Below are positions 1 to 10,140 of a stretch of 64,000 nucleotides of DNA, piece by piece. Origin of the DNA: Russula earlei. Lineage: Eukaryota > Basidiomycota > Agaricomycetes > Russulales > Russulaceae. Below the pieces are notes generated by a model that saw only the letters and a list, made by a program, of their open reading frames with translations, searched no databases and was not told the origin of the DNA. Within the stretch, counting starts at the first letter, position 1. Each line of letters starts with the position of its first letter. The position numbers and the translations under genes are program-made. The stretch spans positions 1-64,000 of the forward strand of contig JAGFNK010000033.1 in NCBI GenBank assembly GCA_025769875.1. Reading direction: 5' to 3'.

Positions 1-739
1 GATGATGGAATCCACAATGCAATTGCATACATAGATCCACAGTGCTGAGGTGCATCTATACTAGAATGTCAAGTATGTACAGAAAGGATTGATGGCTATA
101 AGTTACTACACAAAAATAATCACCGTCTCCATATCACATGGTAGCTATCTATTCAACTCCTGGTGCTGGTGAAAGCTGAGAGCAAGCCCAGCAGGATTTG
201 AAACTTTGGGGTGACAGAGCGTGACTGTCCAAATGAGGGCCCTGTCCAAATGAGGGCACAGGGATAGTTGACATCTTTTTGCAAAATGTGTCATGCTCCA
301 GAAAAGGCAAGTGCCCCACCAACTTGGCTCCTCAAGGCAATTCCCATCAACTCCGCAATTGTTTTCAAATGCAAATGATAATTACACACAATTCCTAAGT
401 TTCATAATGGTGTATTCAAGAGTTAAGTACAACAAAATAAATAATATTTAAACTTAATCTAAGGGCTTGACTTGATGCCAAGAAAGCTGGTGTTGTTAGG
501 ACCACATGCAGGACTCAGAATGATAGAACTCAGGTTCAATTATTGTAGACTGGCCTACTCAAAGGTACATGTTTATAGACCAAAGTTGAGTAGCTAATAG
601 AAAAGGAAAGAAAAAAACAAAGAGAAAAGAAAGAAAGGAAAAACCTAGAAGCACAACAAATCAAGTCAGAGGTGGGTGAGCATGCATGAAGGTGATTGCA
701 ATTGTGCAATGTGTATTGTGGGTGGGATGATGGTGGTGG
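1..739. other. Host segment U1, first part (no gene seen)
   Basis: Non-coding sequence nearly identical to 35263-35334 plus 37003-37660, which shows it is one copy of a segmental duplication. It lacks the pogo-like insertion of the other copy: the TA at 62-63 is the uninterrupted target. It has a short local duplication near 217-257 that the other copy lacks. It ends at 735-739 GGTGG, the target duplication of element A1. Short open frames on either strand are not convincing genes. Confidence 0.85.
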
Positions 740-1231
740 TGTCATGAGTACCAGCCCCTCGGACCAGACCGGCAACCGGACAAGCCTACCCGGACAGGCC
801 TCACAATTCCCACGTGTTCTCATGACTGATCAGCCTTGCATGTACCACCACCTTCCAGCATGTTCTAGTTCCGATCGTCTCGTTGTTACTGCATGTCTAC
901 TATTTAATATAGGACATATCTGTCTATATAAACCTGTTGGTAGAAGAGAACAAGCCTTAAGCTTGTTCTCTTGTGAATATCACTGGATTTCAACTTCGGG
1001 ACTGTAGGCTTGCAGGGAATCAAGCAATCGCTTCAGAAACTCTTCTATCTCTCTAAGTCTTTGAACGCGAAGACTTATCCATTGTATTTCTTCTCCGTGG
1101 TACACACTAGCCTTCGCTGTGTTGTCACCAAGAACCCCAAATTCCATGAGAACTCGTCATCTCGCTCGACTCTGTGCGCACATCTCATGTGTGAAACAAT
1201 TTGTCAGCAACACCGCCCCCAGTTGGTGACA
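740..1231 (+). repeat. 5' LTR of A1 (492 bp)
   Basis: Starts TGTCATGAG and ends GGTGACA. The same termini, inverted, flank A2 and A3. The partner LTR is 31242-31730. A TATA box and a transcription-start inverted repeat lie in its middle. Confidence 0.95.
925..969 (+). promoter_or_regulatory. A1 LTR promoter: TATA box and start-site inverted repeat
   Basis: TATATAA at 925-931. An inverted repeat (arms AGAACAAGC and GCTTGTTCT) at 947-969 is centred about 33 bp downstream, where transcription should start. Its right arm AAGCTTGTTCT (959-969) is the exact complement of the primer site at 1234-1244. The start site itself is inferred from TATA spacing. Confidence 0.7.
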
Positions 1232-1233
1232 TT

Positions 1234-1244
1234 AGAACAAGCTT
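1234..1244 (+). promoter_or_regulatory. Self-priming primer-binding site of A1
   Basis: AGAACAAGCTT begins two bases (TT) after the LTR. It does not start with TGG as a tRNA 3'-end site would. It is fully complementary to AAGCTTGTTCT at the predicted 5' end of the element's own RNA. This is the arrangement known from Tf1 of fission yeast, whose mRNA 5' end primes reverse transcription. The same site and spacing occur in A2 and A3. Confidence 0.75.
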
Positions 1245-1306
1245 ACCTCTGAACCCTCAACCCCAAACCACATGCTCTCACAGAAATATACTGATTTCTC
1301 TCTAAC

Positions 1307-3607
1307 ATGACTTCAACATGAGACTGGAAGACCAAAGGGCTCAACACACCGACTGTTGAAGCACTGGCTGCCCTCAAGTGCCCCTTTGAACTGCTCCCTG
1401 ATCAAGAGAAAAATGTTCCCATCATGACTATGTTCAACGATGGCATCAAATTAAATTCTATATGATACGCACAGACGGTGTACCCTGGACCGGCTACTAT
1501 GTTAACTGGAAGGGTGCCAAGATAGCTTTAGGCCACCTTTTTGGCCTCTGGTTCAAGATCGCGAGGTACAGCAACACCTGGGAAGCAACGTGTGTCACTC
1601 GCTCAGCCTTTAGACTCCAGCAAAGTCCTCTTTGAGGCATTAATATTACAACACTAACAGCATCTGGAGAACCCCTCCCCAACTCGAAGGCCCCGAGTCG
1701 TGCTCCAACACCCGGACCCGTTCCACCCACCGACGCCCCAATGGAGCTTGAACCCACGACGACGATGAACATTTTCATCACTGCCACTGAACCTGAATCA
1801 ACTAAACCTCAACCTGTGTCGTCCGGAACAGCGCAAGCCCCATTCTGCCCCTCCTTTGAAGGACTCAGAGGACACGGAAACCAACCTCCGAGCCCTGACC
1901 CTGACCCCGATGAGTTCTTTGGATGAACTGACCGTGATCGCGACATACGCAGATCCGACAACGGAAAACTCGAGGGAATTCCCCCCGAGTTCTTCAATGG
2001 TGACCGCATGCAAACACACGCATTGTTATGATCTACCCCTCTTTCAGTTCATCCATAACAAATATGTTCCTTATTGTTCTTTAACGTTTCACCTTGGTTA
2101 TTGTTTCATCCCTTGATGCTGATGGTCCCTTATTGTTTCACCTCTTGTGTTTCATCTATTGTTGAGTCTCTTCTGCTATTGGCTTACCTTTTATATATTG
2201 TTCCACATATAGTACTGTACAGCCTCGCTACATACAGTATTTAAGCGCCTGTAGAAGCTGGGGAAATGCCCCAAGCTTAGCTTTGTCCCATTTCCTGTCG
2301 CATCCCTTGCCCTGTATACTCTCTCAATCACAACTTGCTTGTGCTGGCCTACACTCTGCTTGACCTGAGCACACCTCAAGGAACCCTTGTGTTCCTCTTC
2401 CTCCTCTGCCTCTCTCTCATCATCCTCCTCATCTGTGAAACCAGGAGATCGACTCTGTCTGCAGACTGAGTCATTGTCTGACTTAGCCTTGAGATGCTAA
2501 ACCTTCGATCCGGTCTCTTTGAGCCAGCCCCCACAGGACCCTTGAACCAAGTCACAGGGACTTGGCCCCACTGAACCTTGAGCTAACGCTCTTACAGCCG
2601 TGATGCCGTAACACGCATTCCTAGTCGCATTCAATAGGTTCATGTCCATGAACCATGATAGCAAAATTGCTAGAGATCCAATTAAGAAGTGTGCTTATTT
2701 TCTCTCATTAATGAAAGGACCCAAGGTCAAAGGATGGCTCAAAGCCATGGACCAGTGGCTCGAAGACGCACAAGCCAGCCCCACCAATATACCACTCGGA
2801 CTTACCACGTGAGAGGCGATGCGACAGCAATTCCGCCATGCGTTCACCAACTACGTGGAACATGAGAAGGCCCAGGACCGACTTAAAGAATTAAAGATGA
2901 AGGATGGCCTACTTGACGACTATATCTCAGAATTCCAACTGTTGGCAAGGCGCGCGGGGCTCGATGTAGATGAACCAACAGTGATGCGACTCTTCACTTG
3001 GGGACTCCCACGAAGCTTGGTCAAATTGTGTCTTGACCTTGAAGACCCCACCTCATTCGCCAATTGGGTCATAGCAGCACAAAAGCATCACAGGGTCTGG
3101 ATGCGCAAATGCATGATCTTGTCTGACCATTCCAGCACACGCGGATGCAATTTCAATCAACCCCAGAACAACAGACCTTGGGGATGACTCATCAATTCAG
3201 CTTGGGCCAACCATGGGAATAATCAGAACAACACCACACCCGTGCATCCATGTCTTCCACCACGCGACCCGAACACGATGGACACCAGTGCAGGCACAGC
3301 TCGCAAGGCAATTACCGAAGCAGAAAAGCAGAAACACCAAGAAGAGGGAAGGTGTTTCCACTGCTCTCTCCGAGGACACCTAGCCCGTGACTGTCCCACA
3401 AAGCCCAAACGCGAAGCGACTCGCGCACGCACCACTGATGCGGTCACCATCATGACTGAATCCCCTATCATAGAGATTGTTGAAGAAGATACAGTTGTCA
3501 AACTAGCAAAAATGGCAAAGGGACTCTCTGTAAAAGATAGGGAAGCCTTCATTAAGGCTCTAATGGGGGACGACAAAGACAAAGAAGAGGATTTTTCAGA
3601 CGCTTGA
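1307..3607 (+). pseudogene. gag of A1, broken
   Basis: Structural Gag polyprotein of the particle. It begins at ATG 1307 in the context aligned with the intact start of A3 gag, has a conserved N-terminal region (ALKCPFELLPDQEK), a proline-rich linker, a capsid-like domain (about 2640-3100) and one CCHC zinc knuckle (CFHCSLRGHLARDC, near 3354-3395) that would bind RNA. Breaks: a TGA four codons after the start, several stops and shifts around 1440-1930, solo LTR F1 (2024-2613, duplication CGCAT), TGA near 2811 where the relatives have Trp, and TGA near 3185 where Arg is expected. It ends at TGA 3605-3607, overlapping pol in the -1 frame. Confidence 0.9.
2024..2613 (+). repeat. Solo LTR F1 (590 bp) inside A1 gag
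   Basis: Starts TGTTATGATC and ends GCCGTAACA, flanked by the 5-bp duplication CGCAT (2019-2023 and 2614-2618). No internal region is present. A TATA-like TATTTAAG (2239) is followed by an imperfect inverted repeat at 2255-2278. A near-identical copy lies at 11263-11853. Confidence 0.93.
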
Positions 3608-6600
3608 GCATATTGGCAATTGCTCAAGCTTTAGGTATTGATTCCATGTATAAGTCTCAAAGACAGTCAATATCAGTGATGACCACTATTTACATTGGAT
3701 TGAAAAAAGCCGAAAGAAAAGCTCTGATAGATAGTGGAGTCACCGAATGCTTCATATCTCCCAAATTAGCAAAGGAACTGCATCTACAAACCAGAAAGTT
3801 AACCCCAGCCAGAAACATCAAAAACATCAACGGAATGCTAAATCGCTCAGGAAAAGTCACATTGGCTGTCGACCTAGAATTAAAACTATTGGGACAAAAA
3901 CATATACATCAATTTTTGGTCGCAGACATAGGACAAGATGACATCATCCTGGGATACCCATTCCTAGAAGCGACCAATCCAAGGATAGATTGGTCCAAAG
4001 GAACCATAATGGGAAGAATTACCCTCTCAGGAGACCAGGAAACACCAGCATGGATTAAAGCATTGACAGACTGGGAAGAAGGAGACGAACTATGGCTACA
4101 AACCCAAATACACAAAACTACCATAGCTCAACAATTGGCAGAATCACAGATGCAAGATAAACCTAAAACATGGCAAGAGATAGTTCCTCTTCAATATCAC
4201 CAATATGGACAAGTATTCATGGAACAAGAGTCGGAAAGATTCCCTGGACCAAGAAAATGGGACCACGCCATTGATCTAAAGTCAGACGCCCCAACAACAA
4301 TTAATTGCAGAGTATACCCCCTCTCACCCAAGGAAAAAGAAGAACAGGGAAAATTTCTTGAACAAAACTTATGACTTAAATGAATCAGAAGGTCCAATTC
4401 ACCATACGCCAGTGGATTCTTTCTTATAAAAAAGAAAGACGGAAAATTTCGACCAGTACAGGATTATAGAAACTTGAACAAATGGACGATACCCAACGTA
4501 TATCCACTACCTCTAATCCTGGAACTTATCCATGCCCTTGCAGGAAAAGTGGGGTTACAATAATATCCAGATTAAAGAAGGGGATGAATGGAAAGCTGCC
4601 TTCAAAACGAGCGACAGACTGTTTGAACCAATGGTAATGTTCTTCGGACTGACAAACTCTCCAGCCACCTTTCAAACCATGATGGACAACATTTTTCAAG
4701 AAGAACTTGCACAAGGATGGCTGAAAATCTACATGGATGACATCATTATCGCCATAGAAAACAATGAGACAGAGCATACATCCAAAGTCAACCACATCCT
4801 ATCAAAATTAAAACAACACGACCTCTACCTTAAGCCAGAAAAATGCCAATTCCACAAAAGAAAGGTAGAATACCTCAGAGTGATCATAGGGGAAGGAAAA
4901 ATAACTATGGACCCTGTCAAAGTCAAAGGAATTAAAGACTGGCCAACACCATCAACATTAAAGGAAGTTAGAAGTTTCTTGGGATTCTGCAACTTTTATT
5001 GAAACTTCATACCCAACTTTTCTATAAAAGCCAGGCCACTGAACGATTTGACAAAGAAAAATAGACAATGGGAATGGACAACAAAGGAAGATCAAGCCTT
5101 TCAGATCCTAAAAGAAACCTGTGTATCCTACCCAGTACTTCACACCCCAGACTGGACAAAACAGTTCATCCTAGATACTGATGCATCAGGATTTGCCATC
5201 GGAGCAGTTATATCCCAAGAATACGAAGACGGTCTACACCCAATCGCATACTACTCCAGAACATTATTAGATGCAGAAAGAAACTATGACGCACATGATA
5301 AAGAATTAGCAGCAGTACTTTTCGGACTGAAAAGTGGACGACCATTCTTCTTAGGAGCCGATAAACCAGTCAGAATAAGGACAGATCATAAAAACCTTAC
5401 CTACTTTTAAGAACCACAAAAATTGACAGGATGACAAGCCAGATGGATGCAATACATACAAGATTTCAATATCACCATGGAACATGTCCCTGGACACACA
5501 CATACAATTGCCGACACGCTTTCTCGTTGCAAAGACCTTAACAAGGGGGTAGAAGAACAAAAAACCACACTACTACCACACGAGATTTTTGCACAAAAAA
5601 CCTACCTACCAGATAAACCCGACAAGCGACGAGAAATCCTAAGACAATTCCATGACACCCCCTTCGCAGGACACCCAGGAATAGCCAACACCTGGGATTT
5701 AGTCAAACAACATTACAAAGGACCTAGACTACAACAATTCATAGAACAATACATCAAAGGTTGTGCCAAATGTCAAGAATTGAAGACCAATATACCCAGA
5801 AAGAAAGCCACAACCTTCCCACTCAACACACATGTTGAACAGGGCCCCTTTCAATATGTATTGATGGACCTTATCACTGACCTGCCTAAATCAGAAGGAT
5901 TCAACAGTGTCCTTACCATCGTCAACCAAGGATGCTCTAAAGCGACAAAGTTCATCCCATGTAATAAAACAATCAATGGAACAGGCATTGCACACAAGTA
6001 CTTGAAACACCTCATGCCTTGGTTTGGTATCCCCAAAAGAATCATCTCTGACAGGGACCCTCGATTCGCATCAAACTTCTTCAAAGCTATATGTAAAAAT
6101 CTAGGCATCAAACAAAACATGTCCACCGCATTCCATCCCCAAACCGATGGACAAACAGAAAGAATGAACGCATGGCTAGAACAATATCTAAGACCCTGGA
6201 CCATGACTCATCCTCATTCCTGGGCAAAAATGCTTCCATTGGCAGAATACGCACATAATTCATGGAAACATGAAACATCATGAAGATTGCCACATGAACT
6301 CCTCATGGGATTCAAACCCCAAATTAACATCAGTCTAGAAGACAACAACATGCCTTCATCCACTGATTGCCTAAAACAACTAAAAGAAGCAAGACTAGAC
6401 GCACAACAACTTCTAGAATGCAAGCAACAACCCCTAAAACCTGACATCAAGGAAATGGAAGAAGGAACCCTTGTATGGCTAGAAGCGAAGAACCTCAAAA
6501 CATGAGGAACACGCAAGTTAATGCCTAAAAGATACAGTCCATTCCCTATCACAAAAAGAATTTCCAAAGTCGTGTATCAATTACAACTTCCACCATCAAT

Positions 6601-6889
6601 GAAGATACACGACGTCTTCCATGTCAATCTACTTCTCCCCTACACAGAGACAGAAGAATATGGCACGCCATTTACACGCCCTCCACCGACCGTCGAAAAC
6701 GAGGAAGAATATGAAATTGAAGTGATTCTAGACACTATAAGATTTGGGCGAACACGTAAACTTCAATATCTCGTACACTGGAAAGGATACCCTGCATCAG
6801 ATGACTCATGGGTCGACCACCACGACCTTAACGCCCCAGAACTTCTAAAAGAATACTACTCCGCTTCAGCTGGACGACCCCAAGTATAA
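3590..6889 (+). pseudogene. pol of A1 (protease-RT-RNase H-integrase-chromodomain), broken
   Basis: Polyprotein that makes and integrates the cDNA copy. In order: aspartic protease (IDSGVTECFISPKL, near 3730), reverse transcriptase (YMDDII near 4732; [10 protein letters not shown]), RNase H (DTDASG near 5175, TDHKNLTYF), integrase with HHCC finger (CAKCQ near 5765) and core motifs MDLITDLP, SDRDPRF and HPQTDGQTER, then a chromodomain (about 6700-6870, YLVHWKGYPASDDSWV). It opens in the -1 frame over the end of gag. Stops lie at 4372, 4381, 5000, 5408, 5432, 6281 and 6503, several explained by CGA to TGA or TGG to TGA. A deletion near 4548 removes the RT motif with the first catalytic Asp (FDIR in A2) and shifts frame. 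Confidence 0.93.
5538..5550 (+). promoter_or_regulatory. Central polypurine-tract-like site of A1
   Basis: TTAACAAGGGGGT in the coding sequence between RNase H and integrase. The same 13 bases form the polypurine tract beside the 3' LTR (31733-31745, inverted). Function as a second plus-strand primer is inferred. Confidence 0.55.
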
Positions 6890-6943
6890 AGACACCACCT
6901 ACAAATGATTACCCCTCACCACTCCATCACCAGACACTACAAC

Positions 6944-7362
6944 ATGTCCTCCACACAAAACTCCCCCACCACCTCTACTGCTACCCTTGTACCTACTCCA
7001 CCTTACTCTCCTATGCTTATCCACCTGCCGATGTCTAGAGAACCATCCCCATCAACGGCAGCAACCATTAACACTAGGCTGCTCATTCGACGTGCTGCAC
7101 AACACACCGCAATGATTGTACAAGCGTGTGAGCTATGGGAAGACGACTCTCTCACCACCATACTACGCACCTTTGGCAATCGATCCCCCACATTAGGGAC
7201 CAACTCCCGCATCAGAACCCGCAGCCCTTCTTACCACGTTCGCTCCCCATCACCTGATCCCATTCCAATCCCTCCATGCACAGCCACTCCCATCATTGAA
7301 CGAGTCGAAAAACTTCACCCCAGCTAACCGCGAAAGAACGCCACCCCCGTCTATGAACCACC
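6944..7362 (+). pseudogene. ORF3 of A1, N-terminal part
   Basis: Third ORF downstream of the chromodomain, in the position where retroviruses have env. It starts at ATG 6944 and encodes a Pro/Ser/Thr-rich N-terminus (SREPSPSTAATINTR, RSPSYHVRSPSPDPIPIPP) shared with A2 (from 40613) and A3 (from 49299). A frameshift near 7320 ends the open frame. LTR C1 interrupts it at 7362; the remainder, with two zinc knuckles, lies at 31731-32560 on the minus strand because of the inversion. No transmembrane or signal segment is visible, so it is not an envelope. Confidence 0.8.
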
Positions 7363-7865
7363 TGTAAGGTGAGCCATATCTCTGGCCTCGGAACCACGTT
7401 CCGACCACGTGCGATGCGTGATGCTCGGCCTCCTCCCATACCTTGCCTCCTTCCTCGCATCGCATCGCCCAGTCCTCGCCACCGACCACGTGCGCATGCC
7501 ACGCCTCGGCACACGCGACGCGTTCGTGTCTCAGGCCTTTCACCATGGCCTCGACCGTCTCGACCAGTCTTGATTCTCTTTCATGCCTATCTCCCTTTCA
7601 TGCCTTTCATCCTTAGTACTTCTCTCCTGTATATAAAACACCTAGCTACTCTGTAGTAGAAAAAGAGGAGGAAGAATACAGTCTTCTTGAGTTCCCCTTA
7701 CCTTCAGTCAGAAACTTCCACGCACGAGTGATCTTGCTCTCCTCTCCTCTCCTTCTCTTCTCCCTTCCTCCTCCTTACATTCCTCTTGCTCTTGGGTCAA
7801 GACAACCGTCTTTGGATCACCGTCCAGCCCCACAAACTCTGCGCGCCCTGGTTTGGCTCACTTCA
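7363..7865 (+). repeat. Solo LTR C1 (503 bp), left inversion breakpoint
   Basis: Starts TGTAAGGTGAGCC and ends GGCTCACTTCA. TATATAAA at 7630 marks the promoter. Its left flank CACC (7359-7362) does not match its right flank GAAC (7866-7869). The missing partners are at C2 (32561-33063), the same length and in opposite orientation, which shows that sequence between the two LTRs was inverted. Confidence 0.9.
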
Positions 7866-8483
7866 GAACCATGCGCAAGATCTATGGTCTTGAGGAGGTA
7901 CCTCTCAATTATTGCAAGAGGGTTAGAGGGAATATGAGGTGTGAAACAGAAGCAAAGTAGCTGGGGGTTGAAACATATAGTGTTGATGGTATAGGTTGAG
8001 TAGTGACGCAAAGATACATGGTCACTGTTCTTCTTGAAGTGTAAGTACCCATATGCGAAAGCTAGGCGTCCATCCAAGAAGTCATGTACAGTAGACAAGC
8101 AAAATGATCCTTTGTAAGCAGGACAGTAAACAGCAGGTAAAGTAAGAAGTTTCCTAAGGCCCCTTTTACCAACCGAGAATTCTTGAATCTTGAACTTGAA
8201 CTTGAATTTTGGGATTTTCTGGGAGTGACAGGAGTGACAGGAGTGATGTAAGTGATATGATGTATATAATAAATTAATATGCATTATTTTATGTTGTCAT
8301 TTGCATATTCACATATATGGGGTTACACATGATGTGTCAGCATCAAACTTGTCCAACTTGAGCTCAACACTTGCAGCCCCATTTTCACCAGAGCTGCACA
8401 TACAAAATGTGCACAAAGATGTGCACCCACACATTGGTGACACATATTCTGCCTTAATGACATGCTTGCAATACCCCACTTGG

Positions 8484-10140
8484 CGCTTCTCAACTTCATA
8501 CCACCATCATGCCCACCGGGCAAACAATCCCTCTCCCAGCCTTTCTCCCCTTCCCTGGGGAACAACTCCGAAACCTACTACCCCCCAACCATGACTCTTT
8601 GGCTAGTATACTTGGGCTCGCCCATGCCTATCTAAAGCATCTGCATCCCTCTAAACTCGCCCATCCGGATGAGTCAATGAAGGCCTCTGCACACCTCCTG
8701 AAGCTCTTCCTGAATGATACTCTAGTCACTGCCCTCCCCTTAGGGCACCACCCACAATCCACTGCCCCTACCAGAGAACTTAACTCACTCCAGAACCGCC
8801 TCACCAGCCTGGAGACCACACTTATCAATCTCACTCAGGCTTCAGTCGACATGAGAAAGGAAATCAAAGCCCTGCCCAAAAACACCACAACACCCGCCAA
8901 GGCCAAAGTCCCATTGACCCCAGCCTCTAACACCACTCCCACATACTGCAGCCAAGGCCTCCCTTCCCCCCCGCCCTAGTGCGGTCATGAAGACATCTGC
9001 TTACACCTGGCCGGCCTCCCTCCGCCCTAACCCCGCGGACATATGCGCCACCATCAACTCTGCCTTACGTTCAACCAACAACAACCAAGTCCACGTGTCT
9101 GCCGCAAGGTGGACACAAAAGGGTAACCTAGTGATTTGGGGTGGTCCGAATACCACGGCACACAACCTCATGACCTCCCTCCCCGCAATCTCCGAGGCCC
9201 TGCAAGCCTCCCTCTCAGTCAACTCCATCTCTGCACCCCAAGAACCCCCACCAGTGCGACCAAATGTCAAATGGTCCAAACTTACAATAAACGCTGCCCC
9301 AACTGGCAAAACTAACACAAGAGAAGCATACACCCCACAGGAGTGCCACCAAGCACTCCTGGCTGAGAACCCCACCTACGCCACCCTCACCATTACCCAA
9401 CCCCCTTATGGGTTAGGCCCCCATCAACTTATGCCCCAGGCGTGCACTCCTCCCTCTCAGTCTCCTTTGAAGACCCAGATGGCACAAAGGCCCAGGCACT
9501 CCTCCGCTTACGCACCCTACACATGCTTGGGCATGTGGTAACCCTAAAGCGCTGGAGAAGCAACCCACCAAAGAACACCAACAAGAAACACCCCACCCTG
9601 AAACGTCCAACCCTCAACCCAATTGGCACCACCCCCACCCCAAGCGCTGCCAACTTCTCGCCCAGCCCCACTCCCCCTGCCCCAACATCCTTCACCGGAC
9701 TGGCCTTCGCGCCCTTCAGCAGAACACCAACTGCCCCCACGCTCTAGACACATGCGTCTGTGCTGGAGACACAGTCAAACCCTCCCACACAATGCAGTGA
9801 GCAATGCTCCACCCCCTAACTACACTGGACAATAGGCTTTTTGATCGTGTGTTTTCGCTCGTGTTTTTGCCGCCCCCACGTACAACTCCAATCCCCTGCA
9901 CCTTCGACCTGAGCTGGTTCCCCATGCTCTGGCCCCCTTTCTTTTGTCCTTCTCATTCGAGCACGAAACCCGCTCCCCTATCCCTATATACGCAGAACGG
10001 TAGGAAGTCATAGGTTACTTTTAGTGTTTTGGGCCGGGCACAGTGCGTGATAAGCCAGCTCTTAGGTACCCAGGGACCGCCCATGTACTTAGTTTATAAA
10101 GCGGTATACAAAAGCGAATTCAAAAAAAAAAAAAAAAAAA
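8484..10140 (+). mobile_element. Half-LINE (non-LTR retrotransposon without ORF2)
   Basis: Flanked by a 13-bp target duplication ATACCCCACTTGG (8471-8483 and 10141-10153) and ending in an A tract of about 20 bases (10122-10141). It has a LINE-type ORF1 but no endonuclease or reverse transcriptase; after ORF1 only about 390 bp of 3' sequence remains. It must have been moved by another LINE's enzymes. It sits inside the Harbinger-like element. Confidence 0.85.
8509..9747 (+). pseudogene. LINE ORF1 (nucleic-acid-binding Gag-like), frameshifted
   Basis: The reading frame runs 8509-8979, shifts at a C-rich run near 8970 to 8987-9400, then shifts again near 9410-9440 to about 9747. The first part has a coiled-coil-like stretch (RELNSLQNRLTSLETTLINL); the middle resembles fungal LINE ORF1 proteins (AARWTQKGNLVIWGG; PNVKWSKLTINAAPTG; SFEDPDGTKAQALLRLR). 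In LINEs this protein coats the RNA. The family assignment comes from motif style, A tail and target duplication. The two shifts inactivate it. Confidence 0.65.

Larger units (their letters stand above)
740..7362 (+). mobile_element. Ty3/gypsy chromovirus A1, 5' part (split by inversion)
   Basis: LTR retrotransposon with 5' LTR, self-priming-type primer site, gag, pol with chromodomain, and the first part of a third ORF. It stops at LTR C1; the missing 3' part is 31242-32560 in reverse orientation. The host duplication GGTGG lies before this 5' LTR (735-739) and, as CCACC, at 31237-31241 beside the other LTR, so the two parts were one element. Solo LTR F1 sits in gag. Both gag and pol carry several stops and frameshifts, so it is not autonomous. 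Confidence 0.93.

Noticed and set aside
1232..1265. tRNA-primed primer site or a tRNA fragment (TTCGAACC-like bases near A3 and A1 LTRs)
   Set aside because: The T-loop-like bases do not fold into a tRNA and the LTR-proximal bases lack TGG; the self-complementary explanation is exact.
1808..2019. Overlapping frames on both strands within A1 gag
   Set aside because: Shadow frames of the Pro-rich gag linker; the gag reading matches A3.
3223..3627. Long minus-strand frame over the A1 gag knuckle region
   Set aside because: Antisense shadow of the CCHC-containing gag; no independent motif.
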